A model generated the notes under the pieces. That model was not told where the DNA came from. It ran no database searches and was given only the letters and a program-made list of their open reading frames with translations. Below, one piece after another: positions 46,749-58,256 of a DNA stretch of 64,000 nt; positions within the stretch are counted from its first letter, which is position 1, and every line of letters starts with the position of its first letter. The stretch is from Endocalyx cinctus (taxonomy: Eukaryota > Ascomycota > Sordariomycetes > Amphisphaeriales > Apiosporaceae). The stretch lies in contig BCKC01000006.1 in NCBI GenBank assembly GCA_001600455.1, positions 3,472,001-3,536,000 on the forward strand, read 5' to 3'. The position numbers were made by a program, and so were the translations under genes.

Positions 46749-48772
46749 ATTCATTTTTCTCAGTATATTAATTACTATACCTTAATTATTATCATTTGAT
46801 TCTTTACTAAGTATGCACGGGTTCAATTTTCAATGCGATGACGGACGATGCATTATGGCTCTACTACGCAGCCCAGACTCTGACGTGTAATATTTTTTTT
46901 TTTTTTTTCATGTCGAAATAGCTAATCACGGTACTACGAAACACAAGGGAAAAAGCAAAGAAAAGAAAGAAAGAAAAATCTAAGAATCGGGCTTCCTTTC
47001 GGTCCCTAGACGCGTTGAAGTATGCTGTAGTATGGCGTCATGAACATTCCGATCTGCCGGGTATAGTTGCACGTTGTACAAACTATCGTCGTACGCATCA
47101 CCTTTCTATCCCTTGTCAGGGGAAATACCGGTGAGGGATAATTGGCACCCAATTGCTTCCAGGTCAACCAACGGTGAAATGTTACACGTATCCGGTCCAA
47201 GGAGTTCAAGTCACATGTTGATATATTCGTTCCTGAGCTGTATGTTTCAGCTTGTGGAATATTATATCCTGGAATCATTTTAAACGGGGATCGTGATGAA
47301 GAGGAAAGTCAGTCAAACACGTTATCCAAACAATTTGATGAAAATGGAAAGACAACTAAACAGAACCAACGCGTGTTACCGCTATACTATTTACAGGTGA
47401 TTAAGTTACTGTGTATAAGTACAAAGCAGACCTTCTAGTCTGAAAATGATAGAAAGGGTGGAGCTGTTGATTCCCAAAAAGTTACCGCCATTCCCGTTGG
47501 CTGCTTCTGGGAGTATCCCCGCTGTGGAATCGATCATGGGTATTTGATAAGAGCCACTTGTCACCAGTTAGATTCTTTTTCCTATTAACTAAATGGGCCC
47601 AATCGCGGCCAAGAGTTGTCAGAGGTTATCCGACTTGTCAGATTCAGGTCGATCAACCTTTACCGTTCTTTTCGAGATCGTCCATATCGTGGTCGATGAT
47701 CCCCGTAACGCCGAAAATAAGGCTTTGCGTTCCAAAGGGTATTATCGTGCTATTGTATACTACGACGTAGGAACCAGGAACGTGAATTGCATTGCATTGC
47801 AAATCTAATTACTGCCTCAATGCTCGCCTGAATCACCTGTCTGGATATTCGTACCCAAGCAGGGGGGGTAAGATCAAACAAAACGAAAAAAAAAAAAGGG
47901 TGCTGTGCCGTTTGTAGTATAACGCTGCAAGCGCGCCTAATCTGTTCATCACTCACTAAGGACTTTACCGATCCAATCACCACCGTCAGCCTTTAAAGAT
48001 GCGATCGGAAATGGACGGCAAGACGGTTGAAAGACTTCATTGGATTCTTAAAACGGCTTAAGACGTTTTCTGCCTTCTAACTATCCCGTCCTTCTCGACG
48101 CTATTCGATATACGCGATGAATATTCATGGATAAGTCCGAGAAAGATGATAACGTGATAAAAGCCATACATGGGTCCATGGATACCTATAATTTATTCCT
48201 ACTTTGGTCTATATACACAGTACTATGTAATAATTCTAAAATACATATACATAAGAGCTTAGTTGTACAAATATTTGACAACGAAGACCACTCTCTAGAT
48301 CCACTCTGAAAGAATTACTCCGTACACTGACTCTTTTTTCTATCTCGTTCGGCTTCTTTATTCATGATTTCTCTCCTGAGTTGAATTATCTATCTATGAC
48401 TCTTGTAGTCTCGTTTCAGATTTACTTACTTCCCTCTCTCTTAACTCTCTCACCGCTTCACGTAATTTGTGAAGGTGAACAGAGCATTAAATTCATATAG
48501 AGGGTGGTTGGTCCCTCTTGGATTTCGACTACTTTAGCTTTCGTTGCTTCCATATACATTTTAGTTTGGAGGTAACCAAGTAAAACCAGCCATTCATACC
48601 GCCACTTTGACTTCATCGCAAAAGATAAAAGAGCTTCAAACAGGACTTTGAACTCTTCCCCCCCCTCTTCACCTTATTTGTATACTGTTTTTTTTTCCCT
48701 CCCTCCCTCTTCTTCTGCTTTTTCTTCTGCAACGTCTGGATTACTGTTGCGAAAAAAAGAATTCATACCGAA
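46749..48772. other. Intergenic region of 2.0 kb
   Basis: No supported gene. An open stretch on the plus strand at 47593-47808 is moderately protein-like but lacks a recognisable family or splice context. CT-rich sequence at about 48655-48730 precedes the next gene and is likely its core promoter. One exact TACTCCGTA lies at 48316-48324. Confidence 0.5.
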
Positions 48773-50778
48773 ATGCCTGTCGAAATTGTAACAATCGTCA
48801 ATTCATCAGGAAAGATTATTAGCAATGTAAGTTTTATTTTATTTGACTTGAATTTCATCTCATTCCGTCGCAAACTCTTTAGTGTTACAATACTGCGGTA
48901 CTGCGGTACTGCGGTACTACCGTTAAACCTTCTTTTTCTTACCCCGCTACACCGATCTTTTTGGGGTAGCAAATCTCACTTCCGCCTACCCTTCCATCTC
49001 TTTTTTAGTTCGCAATTTAAAGATGAAATGATCTACAATCCCGTCTAAACACCCACAATTCTCTACTTGCTCTCCTTCAAAAAAGATAATACGTTTTATT
49101 ATATCAATTCTTCTAATCTAACAATTTTCAAAATGTATAGGGTAAACACTTGATTAATGTGTTAAAAGAAGCAAAAGCTTCCTACGACGAGAAGAAGGCA
49201 GCTATCAAAGCCGAACGGGCTGTAAGGAGGAGCGAGACTTACGATGTTCGCAACCCTCCTCGATACGATGATCGCATCGAATATGGCGGCGGTGAATGGG
49301 AGCGCAGAACTTCCTTCGATGATGTCGCTTCCCGTACTTCGAGTCGGAGGAGTCGTCACTCCAAATACTCTTCCCGACATCGGTCGCGTTCGCAGGCACC
49401 AACCGCCTTGACCGAACGTAACCTCAAAACCCATTCCGAAGTATCATCAACAGCCCCTTCTCGTCCCCCTCCCGTAACATATCGTTCTCCCTACGCCGAA
49501 ACAATGCCTAGGGACATGGCACTCAGCCGCCCGACACTTGTACATTCACCTACCATGCCCGTGGCCGGCTACGAAGGCCACCCTCAACAGGAGGTTCAGC
49601 CCCATCGGTCGAGATCGGACCCCTCCATGCGCGAGGGGAAGAAAGTCAAGGAGATTGACATGAATTTGGCCTACGGAAACGTCCCCCCGGATTTGGAATC
49701 TCGCGTGGACCTGGACCCCGCCTATAAAGCCGCCCAGAAAGAGGACAAGGCGCATCTCCTGATAGAAAAAATAGAGAATCTGTTGACGGAAGCTCACTGT
49801 CTACACCACACCGCCACCCACATCATCCAGCACTTACAGGACAATCCGGAGGCCGCCGCCGCCGTTGCCCTCACCCTGGCCGAGCTGTCCGCGCTGCTGG
49901 GAAAGATGTCGCCCGCCTTCCTCGGCGTGCTGAAAGGAGGAAGCCCGGCCATTTTCGCCCTCCTCGCGAGCCCGCAGTTCTTGATCGCCGCGGGCGTGAC
50001 CGTGGGCGTGACGGTCGTCATGTTCGGCGGCTGGAAGATTATAAAACGAATCAAGGAGGCCGAGGCGGAAAGGCAAGAGATGCGCGTGCCTATGGCCTTC
50101 GAAGCGCACCCGCAACCCCACGTGCAGCCCGACCCCGGCGTGTACGCGCCGGGGGATCAAGGGAGGCCTCCCTATCCCGAGACCGAATGCAGCGGCGGGT
50201 TCGACGAGGCGCTCATCGTCGACGACGAGCTCAGCACGATCGAGAGCTGGCGTCGCGGGATCCCGCCGTTTGGCGAAGACGAGAGCGCGGATCTCGAGCT
50301 TATCAGCCCCGAGGCCGACCGGGCCATGCGCAGCCAGTACGGCGGGGACGACGCGCGCACGGTGCGAAGCGCGCGCACTACGCGGACGACCAAGACGTCC
50401 AAGACGAGCAAGTCGCACAAGTCGCACAAGAGCGGCCGGACCCACCGGACGATGGACGACGGCGACGTGCCGGAGCGGAAGAGTAGCAAAGGCTTCGACG
50501 CGACCAGCAGAGAGATAGTGGACGAGGACGGCGTCAGCGAGTCGGGCAGCCACCGGACCCACCGGAGTCACCGGAGCGCCCGCAGCGAGAAGACGGATCG
50601 GTCGACGCGCTCGAGACGTACCGATCTCAAGGCGATAGAAGACGGTAGCAAGGAGAAGAATAACACGCTCGAGTCCGTCATCCGACCGAAGAAAGACAAC
50701 ATGCTCAAGGCCTTATTCAAGAAAAAGAAGCACGAAGAAGATAAGGAGCGGAGTTCGCTGGTGCTGAGGGTTGCGTAG
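48773..50778 (+). CDS. Fungal protein with Ser/Arg-rich arms and a glycine-rich hydrophobic core
   Basis: Exons 48773-48826 and 49141-50778, 563 aa. The first exon codes 18 residues (MPVEIVTIVNSSGKIISN) joined in phase 0 to GKHLINVLKEAKASYDE. The intron is long for this genome (314 nt). Features: a basic Ser/Arg-rich region (about 70-110); a helical segment with HCLHHTATHIIQHLQDNPEA; and a strongly hydrophobic Gly/Ala stretch (AIFALLASPQFLIAAGVTVG, then VTVVMFGGWKIIKRIKEAE) that could be one or two membrane helices. The tail is low-complexity, with Thr-Lys-Thr-Ser-Lys and SHKSHKSGRTHRT repeats and a basic end (KKKKHEEDKERS). This is a conserved Pezizomycotina family in my recollection, without known function. 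Local GC is high in the second half. Confidence 0.75.
48891..48914 (+). repeat. TACTGCGG x3 tandem repeat in an intron
   Basis: Three perfect 8-bp units lie in the 314-nt intron of the gene at 48773. They are GC-rich against an AT-rich intron. Confidence 0.9.
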
Positions 50779-53039
50779 CGTTCTAAAAAGCGTCGCGCAA
50801 CATTGATCGCATCCAGCTAATTTACTCTTCTTGAATCATTGGTGGACAGGTGTTTATTTATTGATTGTATCAATCATAATCATACATATTATCACCACCA
50901 CCGTTGATGACTGACCAACTAGAACAAATCTTCTTGGGACTATCTTCTACAAAAAGAAAAAAAACAATGTAACCCATATATATTTATCTCTTTATCCCTT
51001 CTTGTATCTCATAGAATATTATCTCATCGGGGGTTTTTTTTTTCTTTTAGGTTGGGTATAAGTGCGGGAATAAATTAAACAGACATGAAAGCAACTTCAT
51101 ATATCGAGCTCATATATCATATCATATACATATATACATTTACATAGTCAATAGTCAACATTGAATTATAGGACTTGGACAATTATTATTACATATTCTT
51201 TTGCATCGTGATGTATGATCGTCCATCGGCAAGTAGATGATCAAGAAATGTTGGATTTCGTTATAGGGCTTGGCGTATGAACGTTGGATTTGAGACGGTG
51301 AGATGGTGAGATGGGAAGCCGAGCTGGATAGAGGGGTTTCTAGGTACTGGTAGCTTAGCTGCTTAGGTAGCTTTTCAGCTGGTCAAAATAGATACTATTT
51401 CGGATCAATTTCTGATCCGGGAACTTTGGCCACGTTATGCTTCGGGTAAGAAAATAGCGTAGAAGGATTTTCCTATACAAAGTCGGGTAGTATCCATACA
51501 TAAGCTGAGGCACGATTTGCTTGTTTGTCTGTTTTCCTGTTTGCGTATGATCAATAGTGGTGAAATAGTCGGCTGATTTTTCTACGTACGTATGTCCACT
51601 TACAAGTAAGTAGGCTATCATATGCAGGAAAGATAATTATTCCCCCTATTCTGAAAAGTCCTATGCTACAATACTACGTACGAATTGTCTCCATCAAGTC
51701 CTATTAACCCAATGAAAAGTAAAAAGAGACGCACGCAATATGCAGGGCAAGCGTATATTCATCACCTTCTGTCAGAACCGACCGTTTGATACGCATGCAA
51801 ATGCGACGGGGCCTGTACCAAACTACCCAACTACCTAATTAGTTAACTACTTGTACACGTACATAATATATGTAGTTGAGTGTTTGAATTTATTTTTAGT
51901 TTTCTTCCAAGCATGGGGTTTTTTTTTTTTTGGTTTTTGGTTTACCCCCTCTTGTTTATTTCCTCTCTTCTCTCGCCTTTTCTTTTAAAGCTTTTAGAGT
52001 ATTCATTTTCAGTCACTTTTTCTTTCGTAGACAATATGTAATTGAATAGGAAGAAATAGTAGAATGTATAAAGATTAGTGGATATGCCCAATACGTTTAA
52101 TATCGAATCATATTTTTTATACGAAACATAATTTCGGATTTGCAGGAAGTGGATTTGAACCAGTTCGTTTCAGAACATATTTTGGATGGATTACTTAATA
52201 AAATGCCAGAGTAGGTACCTAGGCTGCTAGGGAGGTCTCGCTGCTAGGTAGATTAATATTAATAGCATGCAAACTAGGTACTCCGTGTTCCCTCCATACC
52301 AACCTACCGTAGGGACCCCCTTTTAGCCTCATGGTCATCATCTTAATTTCTTTACTGCGTATTTTCTACTCTCTACTATGGAGTATATAGTATGTGATTG
52401 TATTGTACGCTTACGTTTTATGCCTCGGGATCGTGGTAGGTACGAGATAGTCTCGATCAGATCGAACCAAGTTGGAATGGCTTACATTATACTATTACTT
52501 ACCTTTAACTCTGTCTATTTCAAGAAACGAAGCTCCCGGTGAATGCGTACGATGAGAGAGTATATTTCCATCTCTATTCCTCCCCTCTTTCGAGCATCAA
52601 CGTGCCCGTCCATAGTTTGTAGTTTGTAATAGTACTATGTATCCTACAAGATTCTTAGATTTTTTGATTCAATATAAGTTCTATTTTTTTTTTTTTATAA
52701 ATTTGGGGCTGAGCAACCTTTTCAATACGGTAAGCAATTTGCTAGCGTCCACGGGTATGGGCTAATCAATATATTCTAGTGGTGCCAAGCATCCCAGTAC
52801 GTTTCTTTCAGGGGAGTTACGCATATAGCCGTCTGCAGTCGTAATTGGCCAGTTGTCACGCAAATAGCATACTTGCTGCTTTTGCTCTACCTCACCTCAG
52901 TCCATCGATCCACCGTGGATGTACAAGTATTTTATGTATGGAATCTAGTAAACGGTGGTCTTTTAGAAAAACGGTTTCAAAAAAACAGTTCAACCTTATT
53001 TCAAAATGTTACGGAGTAATATCTATTCCTAATTAATAA

Positions 53040-53237
53040 TCACATCCGAAACCATGCTTTTTTCAAGCAATTGGGCTGCAGAGGGTCGCTTTCATAAGTC
53101 AAGATGGAGAAACTCCTGAAGTAAAGATACGATTTCCTTTGCCTCTTTATCATTGATACCAGATTTCCAGAGTAGAGATCGCTATGGACTATAGCATCCT
53201 CGTGAAGTAGTTCTAGCCCCGATAAGATGCTTAGGTA
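53040..53237 (-). pseudogene. Relic of a protein kinase C-lobe, frameshifted and internally deleted
   Basis: Read on the minus strand from 53237, one frame gives RYLSILSGLELLHE then DAIVHSDLYSGNLVS. This matches the kinase helix E and catalytic loop (HxDLxxxN pattern, with H-S-D-L-Y-S-G-N). Immediately downstream another frame gives KEAKEIVSLLQEFLHLDL, a stop, then KRPSAAQLLEK, the hallmark C-lobe end (RPSA..LL). The first frame then gives KKAWFRM and a stop at 53040-53042. The DFG and activation segment between the two parts are gone. At least two frame changes and one internal stop separate the fragments, so this is not a functional gene. The fragment most resembles SRPK-like or other fungal expanded kinase families, judged from the catalytic loop style. 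No N-lobe was found upstream. Confidence 0.7.
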
Positions 53238-53814
53238 TCTACCTAGGTAGCTTATTTAATGGCCTGTGCCTAGTATCTGCTCTGCTCTATACCCAACTCC
53301 ATCAAAAACGGTTCTTTTCCGTTTTTCACGATATCTCACCATGCCGTACTGTACTGTACTAAGGTTATGCTAATTTCCAATTACGTGCAGCTCTTTCAGT
53401 AGTGTACAGATTATGCAAAGTGGTAGCTCACGCTGATCGCTGGGCTCAAGTTTAAGCTCATGTTAAAAGCGGCGTGGCTCATGGAATATTGAGGTAGGAT
53501 TGAACCACCCCTGAAATACCTTTACCGTTTCAAAACTCTCCCCGCTGATGAGGGTCCTTCCCCTTACTAGATTTGGTTTGGGGTCCGGCAGAACTCTTTG
53601 ATGAAATCCCCTTTGAAAATTAAACAGAATAATAATATAAAAAAAAATAAGGCAAGAGACTGAGAATTAAGAAAAAAAAAAGAGGAAGGCATAACCCTTG
53701 TAATGTAGGACTGTAGACGTTGTCAGCTACGCATATGTCACCCTATTTATATATAATTGAATGCGTTGCCACTTTTTAGGGTAGAAACGAAGAAAAGAAA
53801 AAAAGATTCGGTGA

Positions 53815-53837
53815 TCTCTCTCTCTCTCTCTCTCTCT
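53815..53837. repeat. (TC)n microsatellite upstream of the bestrophin-like gene
   Basis: Eleven to twelve TC units followed by T-rich sequence, about 280 bp before the start codon at 54116. CT-rich tracts also continue to about 54100, which is typical of fungal core promoters. Confidence 0.85.
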
Positions 53838-54115
53838 TTTATTTTTTTTTTCTTCCTAGGTAAGGGTTGCGATTGATCGATCTTGTCGTGGTGTTATATA
53901 TATATATATACTTAAAACTTGCCCTTCTCTCATTACCGTCCATCTATCAATATCCAAGCTGTCAATTGAGTTGACATATAGATCCGTATAAACCCGCCGA
54001 CGCGGTATTTCTTTCTCTTTAGTAGCCATTCTCTTTAACAATCGCATATACTTTCCCTTTCATCCTTTCCCTTCGAGATTTCCTCTAGTTCCATCTTTTC
54101 CATCACCTCGTTACA

Positions 54116-55853
54116 ATGGCTGAAGACGGCGGCGTATCCCACGTGGGACATGACTTACCTGCTATCAACACCCAAACCGAAAATTTCAAGAAAGACCAGG
54201 CCACCGAAGAAACCTTTGTCATGTCCCCGAGGCGAGGTACCACCACTCCAAACCCTTTTAGCAGGAAGAATACGGGCATCGATCTGGACGACTACTTCGT
54301 ACGTTATACCCCCATTTCTGATCTACGTCTTCTCAACCAAGCAAGCTACCGGGACGTCTCTACTAACCAAACCTTTCTCCCTCCTTCGTGTATAGTCCGG
54401 TCCTCGAGATATCGCCAAGCACTCGAAATGGCCTCTCTTCCTACAGCTGCACGGCAGCATCCTGCCCAAGATGATCATACCACTCCTGATCGTGGGCGCG
54501 TGGGCGACCCTCATCACCGTCGTATCGAAGAAGGTGCCTGGCGTGAACCTCGGTATTGACTCCATCCTGCTCACCGTACTCGGTTTCGTCATCGGTTTGG
54601 GTCTGTCCTTCCGAAGTTCGTCCGCTTACGAACGATATGCCGAGGGTAGAAAGGCCTGGACCCAACTAATCATGACCTGTCAATCTCTTGGGCGGGTGTA
54701 TTGGCTTCACGGCGTGGAGCGCCCCGAGTTCGCGAAGGAAGACTTGCTCGGAAAATTGTAAGCTCTCTTTCTCTTATCTCTCTTTTTATTTCTTACCTCG
54801 GAAATCCCGGTTGCCCCCTCGACCGGTTCAAAAGGGATGGCTTGCGTCGATATCCTATCAGCGTAGAGTGAAGACGAATCAGGAAACTAACCGCGGGGCG
54901 ATACTACAAAACAGGACCGCCATGAACCTCCTCATCGCATTCGCCGTATCCCTCAAGCACAAGCTGCGATTTGAGCCTTACAGCCACTACGAAGATTTGA
55001 CCGACTTGATCGAACACCTCGACACCTTCGCTAAGGAGGCCACCCTCCAGAAGGGGGTAAAGGATTCGAAGCCCAACTTCTTCAAGGCCGTCGGAGAGAA
55101 CCTCGGATTGTCTTTCGCCGCCTCCAACCCCCGCAAGATCATGAAGAAGACCAAGACACCCCTCGGTAACCTCCCGCTCGAAATCATCTGCTACCTAACC
55201 GCGTATACCGACGAGATCTCGGTCAATGGCCAACTCCCCGTGGGAATGCAAGTCACCGCAGCTTGTAAGTTTCTCCCTTTTTGTCTCTCTGCTCAACGTC
55301 CGATAACTAACCTTTTTTTTTTCCCGAAAAAGATAACGGTCTCGGCGCTCTAAACGACGTAATGGTAAACACGGAGCGCGTTCTCAACACGCCCCTCCCC
55401 ATCGCCTACGCCATCGCCATCTCGCAGATCACCTGGCTTTACGTAATGCTCCTGCCCTTCCAGCTGCTCACCGACCTCGACTGGATCACGATCCCGGCGA
55501 CGGTGGCGGCCGCGTACATCATCCTGGGCATCTGGTTCATCGGACACGAGATCGAGAACCCCTTCGGCAACGACGTGAACGATTTGCCTCTGGACCTCTT
55601 CTGCGCTCAGATCGTGCAGGACATGGAGATTATCGCCTCGCGCCCCAAGCCGCGCATCGCCGAGTTCGTCCGGCACCCCCAGAACAAGGTGCTCTACCCC
55701 TTCAGCCACTCCGCCTACGACGCTTGGTCCGAGAGGCCCGTAGGCGCCGTTCGTGCCGCCCTGAGGCAGAGGCCCCACGCCAACTACGACCGCCTGGGAA
55801 CCGCTCACGGAGTACCCGGGGAGGAGAAGAGCAACGGTCCGGAATCTGTCTGA
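54116..55853 (+). CDS. Bestrophin-like (UPF0187/YneE-type) anion channel
   Basis: Exons 54116-54298, 54396-54757, 54915-55264 and 55333-55853, 471 aa, GT-AG introns in phases 0, 2 and 1. Family features: SKWPLFLQLHGSILPK before the first helix, the helix ending in GLGLSFRSSSAYERYAEGRK (the conserved S-x-AY-x-RY-x-EGR block), NLLIAFAVSLKH, and GALNDVMVNTERVLNTPLPI followed by AYAIAISQITWLYVMLLPF. The C-terminal region has GHEIENPFGNDVNDLPLD, the acidic calcium-clasp-like segment shared with bestrophins. Such proteins form pentameric chloride-permeable channels in animals and bacteria; fungal members are little studied. The first exon is a short cytosolic N terminus. The last intron is T-rich. 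The gene is convergent with the U1-type finger gene. Confidence 0.92.
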
Positions 55854-57314
55854 GTGTCAACTCTGGTCGACAACCAACTCTACAGATGTGGGAGGGATTT
55901 CCCGTCCGTTGCCTTCTTCGATAGAGGAGCGCATATTCCACATTTAAAACTAAAAAGTCATTTGAATTACGCATTTCTCCTCTCTTAAAACCAGGGTATA
56001 ATTATTCATAAACTATTCCATAAGTGTTGAGGGAAATCAGTCATTTGACAAAAAAAAAAAAATCGAGCCCCAAAAAAATGTAGGGCGAAAATTTGGATAG
56101 CATTTGGCCGGTGTTCGTTTGCGTTTTTATATTTTTTTTTTCTCCTTCTGTTAGCCGGGTTCGCTCAAAAGTGTGTGATATTTTCCAGGCGGTTTAGTTT
56201 AAAGCATATATAATACCAAAGTTATGAGTTGCCATATTTCATGCCTTCGAGTCCGTTCCTTGTGTGTGTGTGCCGCATACCAGCATCGCGAGTCATTCAT
56301 TCGCTCCCCCTAATCTGCCGGTGTAGCAATAATATCACTCGTATAACGCCACACTTGTCCGTATTTTAAACGCTAAGGAAGTTTTATTTACTGGATAGGC
56401 ATTCAATGTCTAGAACATGTTGTGCAATGGTGTCCTGTATGAAGACCTCTTTGTTAGCGTCCATGTACCGGAATTACAACACTGCTTCGGTGTAAAGCTG
56501 CGCATTGAGGGTCTTGGAGAAAGCGTACTTTTGTATAGAGACGTTCGACGACGTAGATTAAATATAAATAATAAACAGCATATAAAAGATGGAGATAACA
56601 CGGAAGACGGAAATACCTCAAACGTTCATTTACGGCTTGGTCGGGCTAGGTCTAATTATTCTGATCAGTAGGGCCTCCTGAGCATCTTAAGATACATATG
56701 AAGATCTTATACGATAAATTATAATACCAGATATCACGCCGGTGGTGCTATGGTCCTCGAAGACTACATACTAAGTGATAATTAACATCACCGTTCTGCT
56801 CTATCCTGAAATATCTCAGTCCTGCTGGTCGGATAATACTTGAAATATATCAGCTCACTCTTCTAGGTAGATGGATATAGAAACTGGAAGCCACGGCTAA
56901 ATCATCCGGCTGAGGAAGGTGGAAAAGTCTTGAAACCATGAAAAGATTTCAAGGATTCTAATCTCGAGGTATAACCTGCTATATGCAAGTCAACTGTATA
57001 AGCCATGCTATAGTGGCAACGTTATCACATATGACTATGGAGTAATACACCCCAGAGCATTCGTGTAGAGTTGGTATGTGTCTAGCGAGACCTATCCCCT
57101 CCTATTCTTTTAGTACTTCACATAAATCAACTCGTTTCAGTCGTGGCGTCGATATATTTACTCGAGGACGATGCAATTGGCGTTGCGCAAGCCGATAATT
57201 GCGGCAGGGTGGCAATATAAGGATTATCTCGCGCAAAGTATACAGTATTAAATCAAGATATTATTTATTTCATTTGTACTCGAGTCCGCAAGCCGCAGTG
57301 TTCCTGGCTTACGC
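55854..57314. other. Convergent intergenic region
   Basis: 1.46 kb between convergent stop codons. A-rich and T-rich runs lie near 56050 and 56132. An open stretch at 56417-56671 looks weakly protein-like but matches nothing I know. No gene is supported. Confidence 0.5.
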
Positions 57315-58256
57315 TCACTTTTGTCTGGTATTTTTCTGCTTCCTCTTTTTGAAGAACACGGCAGGTGCCGCAGCTTCTTCTTTCACGGTTTCGGTACCCT
57401 GATCTTCTTCTTCTTTTTTGATGGGCAATGCATCTAGATCCCCTTTTATGCCTGGACGAGCTCCGTCGTCAACGTCCTCGTCCTCCTTCTTGATTCTAGG
57501 CGACGCGGGCTCTTCTTTTTTCATCATATTTATTTCCAGCTTCACCTTTTCCTTTTCGCCATCTTCTTGTCCTTCTATCTTTTCTATCGTTGATTTTTTC
57601 GCGGGCAAGCTCGTGCTTAGCAGGGCATCGAGATCGGCGTCTTCTTCGGGAGCTTGTCTCGTGTCGCGACCCCATCTTCTGGGCTTCTTAAACAAGCCCT
57701 GTATGACTTTTTCTTCCTCCTCTCTACGATCCGCGGCTTCCTGCTCCGCCTCGTCTAGTCTTGTTCTTTTCCGCACGCCGGTAGCGATAGCTCCCACTTT
57801 AGACCCTTCGCCGTCTCCGTCGTCGAAGAGCTTCTCGTTGACGACACGCGTGTTAGTGACCGTCCACTCGCCAGCCATGGCCATGTCGCCACGTAGCTCC
57901 GTAGGTACTTCTACGCCCATCTCGGCCAACTGCTCCCATTGCTCTTGTCGTTGGCCGGGGGTGCCCGTTTTCGGTATAGGCACTGGTGCGTGCGATGTCG
58001 AGGTTTGCCCGATCGGTGCTGAAGAGGAAGACGACGATTCGACAACACCGTTCAATCGATCTATTTCGCGTTTTGCGCGATATTTCTCTCGTTCCTCTCG
58101 GTCATGGGCTCGATGGAGATCTCGTAAGGATCGTTTTAATGCGCCCTGGTGCTTTCCGGTAGCCTCGTGGTTTGCGCGCTCGAGTTTCGTGTCGCGGACG
58201 TAGGTGCTACAATGTTTGCACCAGTATTTCGGAGTAGACTTCCAATACTCCGACAT
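57315..58256 (-). CDS. U1-type zinc-finger protein, WBP4/splicing-factor-like
   Basis: Intronless, 313 aa. The N-terminal matrin/U1-type C2H2 finger has WCKHCSTYVRDTKLERANHE followed by ATGKHQGALKR (residues about 10-40; C13, C16, H29, H35). This is the arrangement found in WBP4/FBP21 and fungal formin-binding-like splicing proteins. A charged coiled coil follows (LHRAHDREEREKYRAKREID). The middle has GEWTVTNTRVVNE and FKKPRRWGRDTR. The C terminus is acidic and lysine-rich, with repeated IKKEE/IKKED motifs that look like SUMO-attachment consensus (psi-K-x-E). A basic end (FFKKRKQKNTRQK) could be an NLS. A spliceosomal role is inferred from the family. No WW domain is visible, unlike animal WBP4. 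Confidence 0.85.
   Translation of the reverse strand: MSEYWKSTPKYWCKHCSTYVRDTKLERANHEATGKHQGALKRSLRDLHRAHDREEREKYRAKREIDRLNGVVESSSSSSAPIGQTSTSHAPVPIPKTGTPGQRQEQWEQLAEMGVEVPTELRGDMAMAGEWTVTNTRVVNEKLFDDGDGEGSKVGAIATGVRKRTRLDEAEQEAADRREEEEKVIQGLFKKPRRWGRDTRQAPEEDADLDALLSTSLPAKKSTIEKIEGQEDGEKEKVKLEINMMKKEEPASPRIKKEDEDVDDGARPGIKGDLDALPIKKEEEDQGTETVKEEAAAPAVFFKKRKQKNTRQK

Larger units (their letters stand above)
50779..54115. other. Gene-poor region of 3.3 kb
   Basis: Contains one recognisable coding relic (kinase fragment, 53040-53237, annotated separately). The remainder is AT-rich DNA with T/A runs, CTAGGTA islands (52205-52255, 53232-53250) and a TC microsatellite close to the next gene. No intact gene is supported. 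Confidence 0.6.

Noticed and set aside
47593..47808. Plus-strand open frame, 71 codons, moderately protein-like
   Set aside because: No known family, no start context and no splice partners; kept only as a note in the intergenic entry.
49834..50571. Minus-strand open frame of 245 codons opposite the gene at 48773
   Set aside because: Mirror of a GC-rich coding exon; no motif, no splice context.
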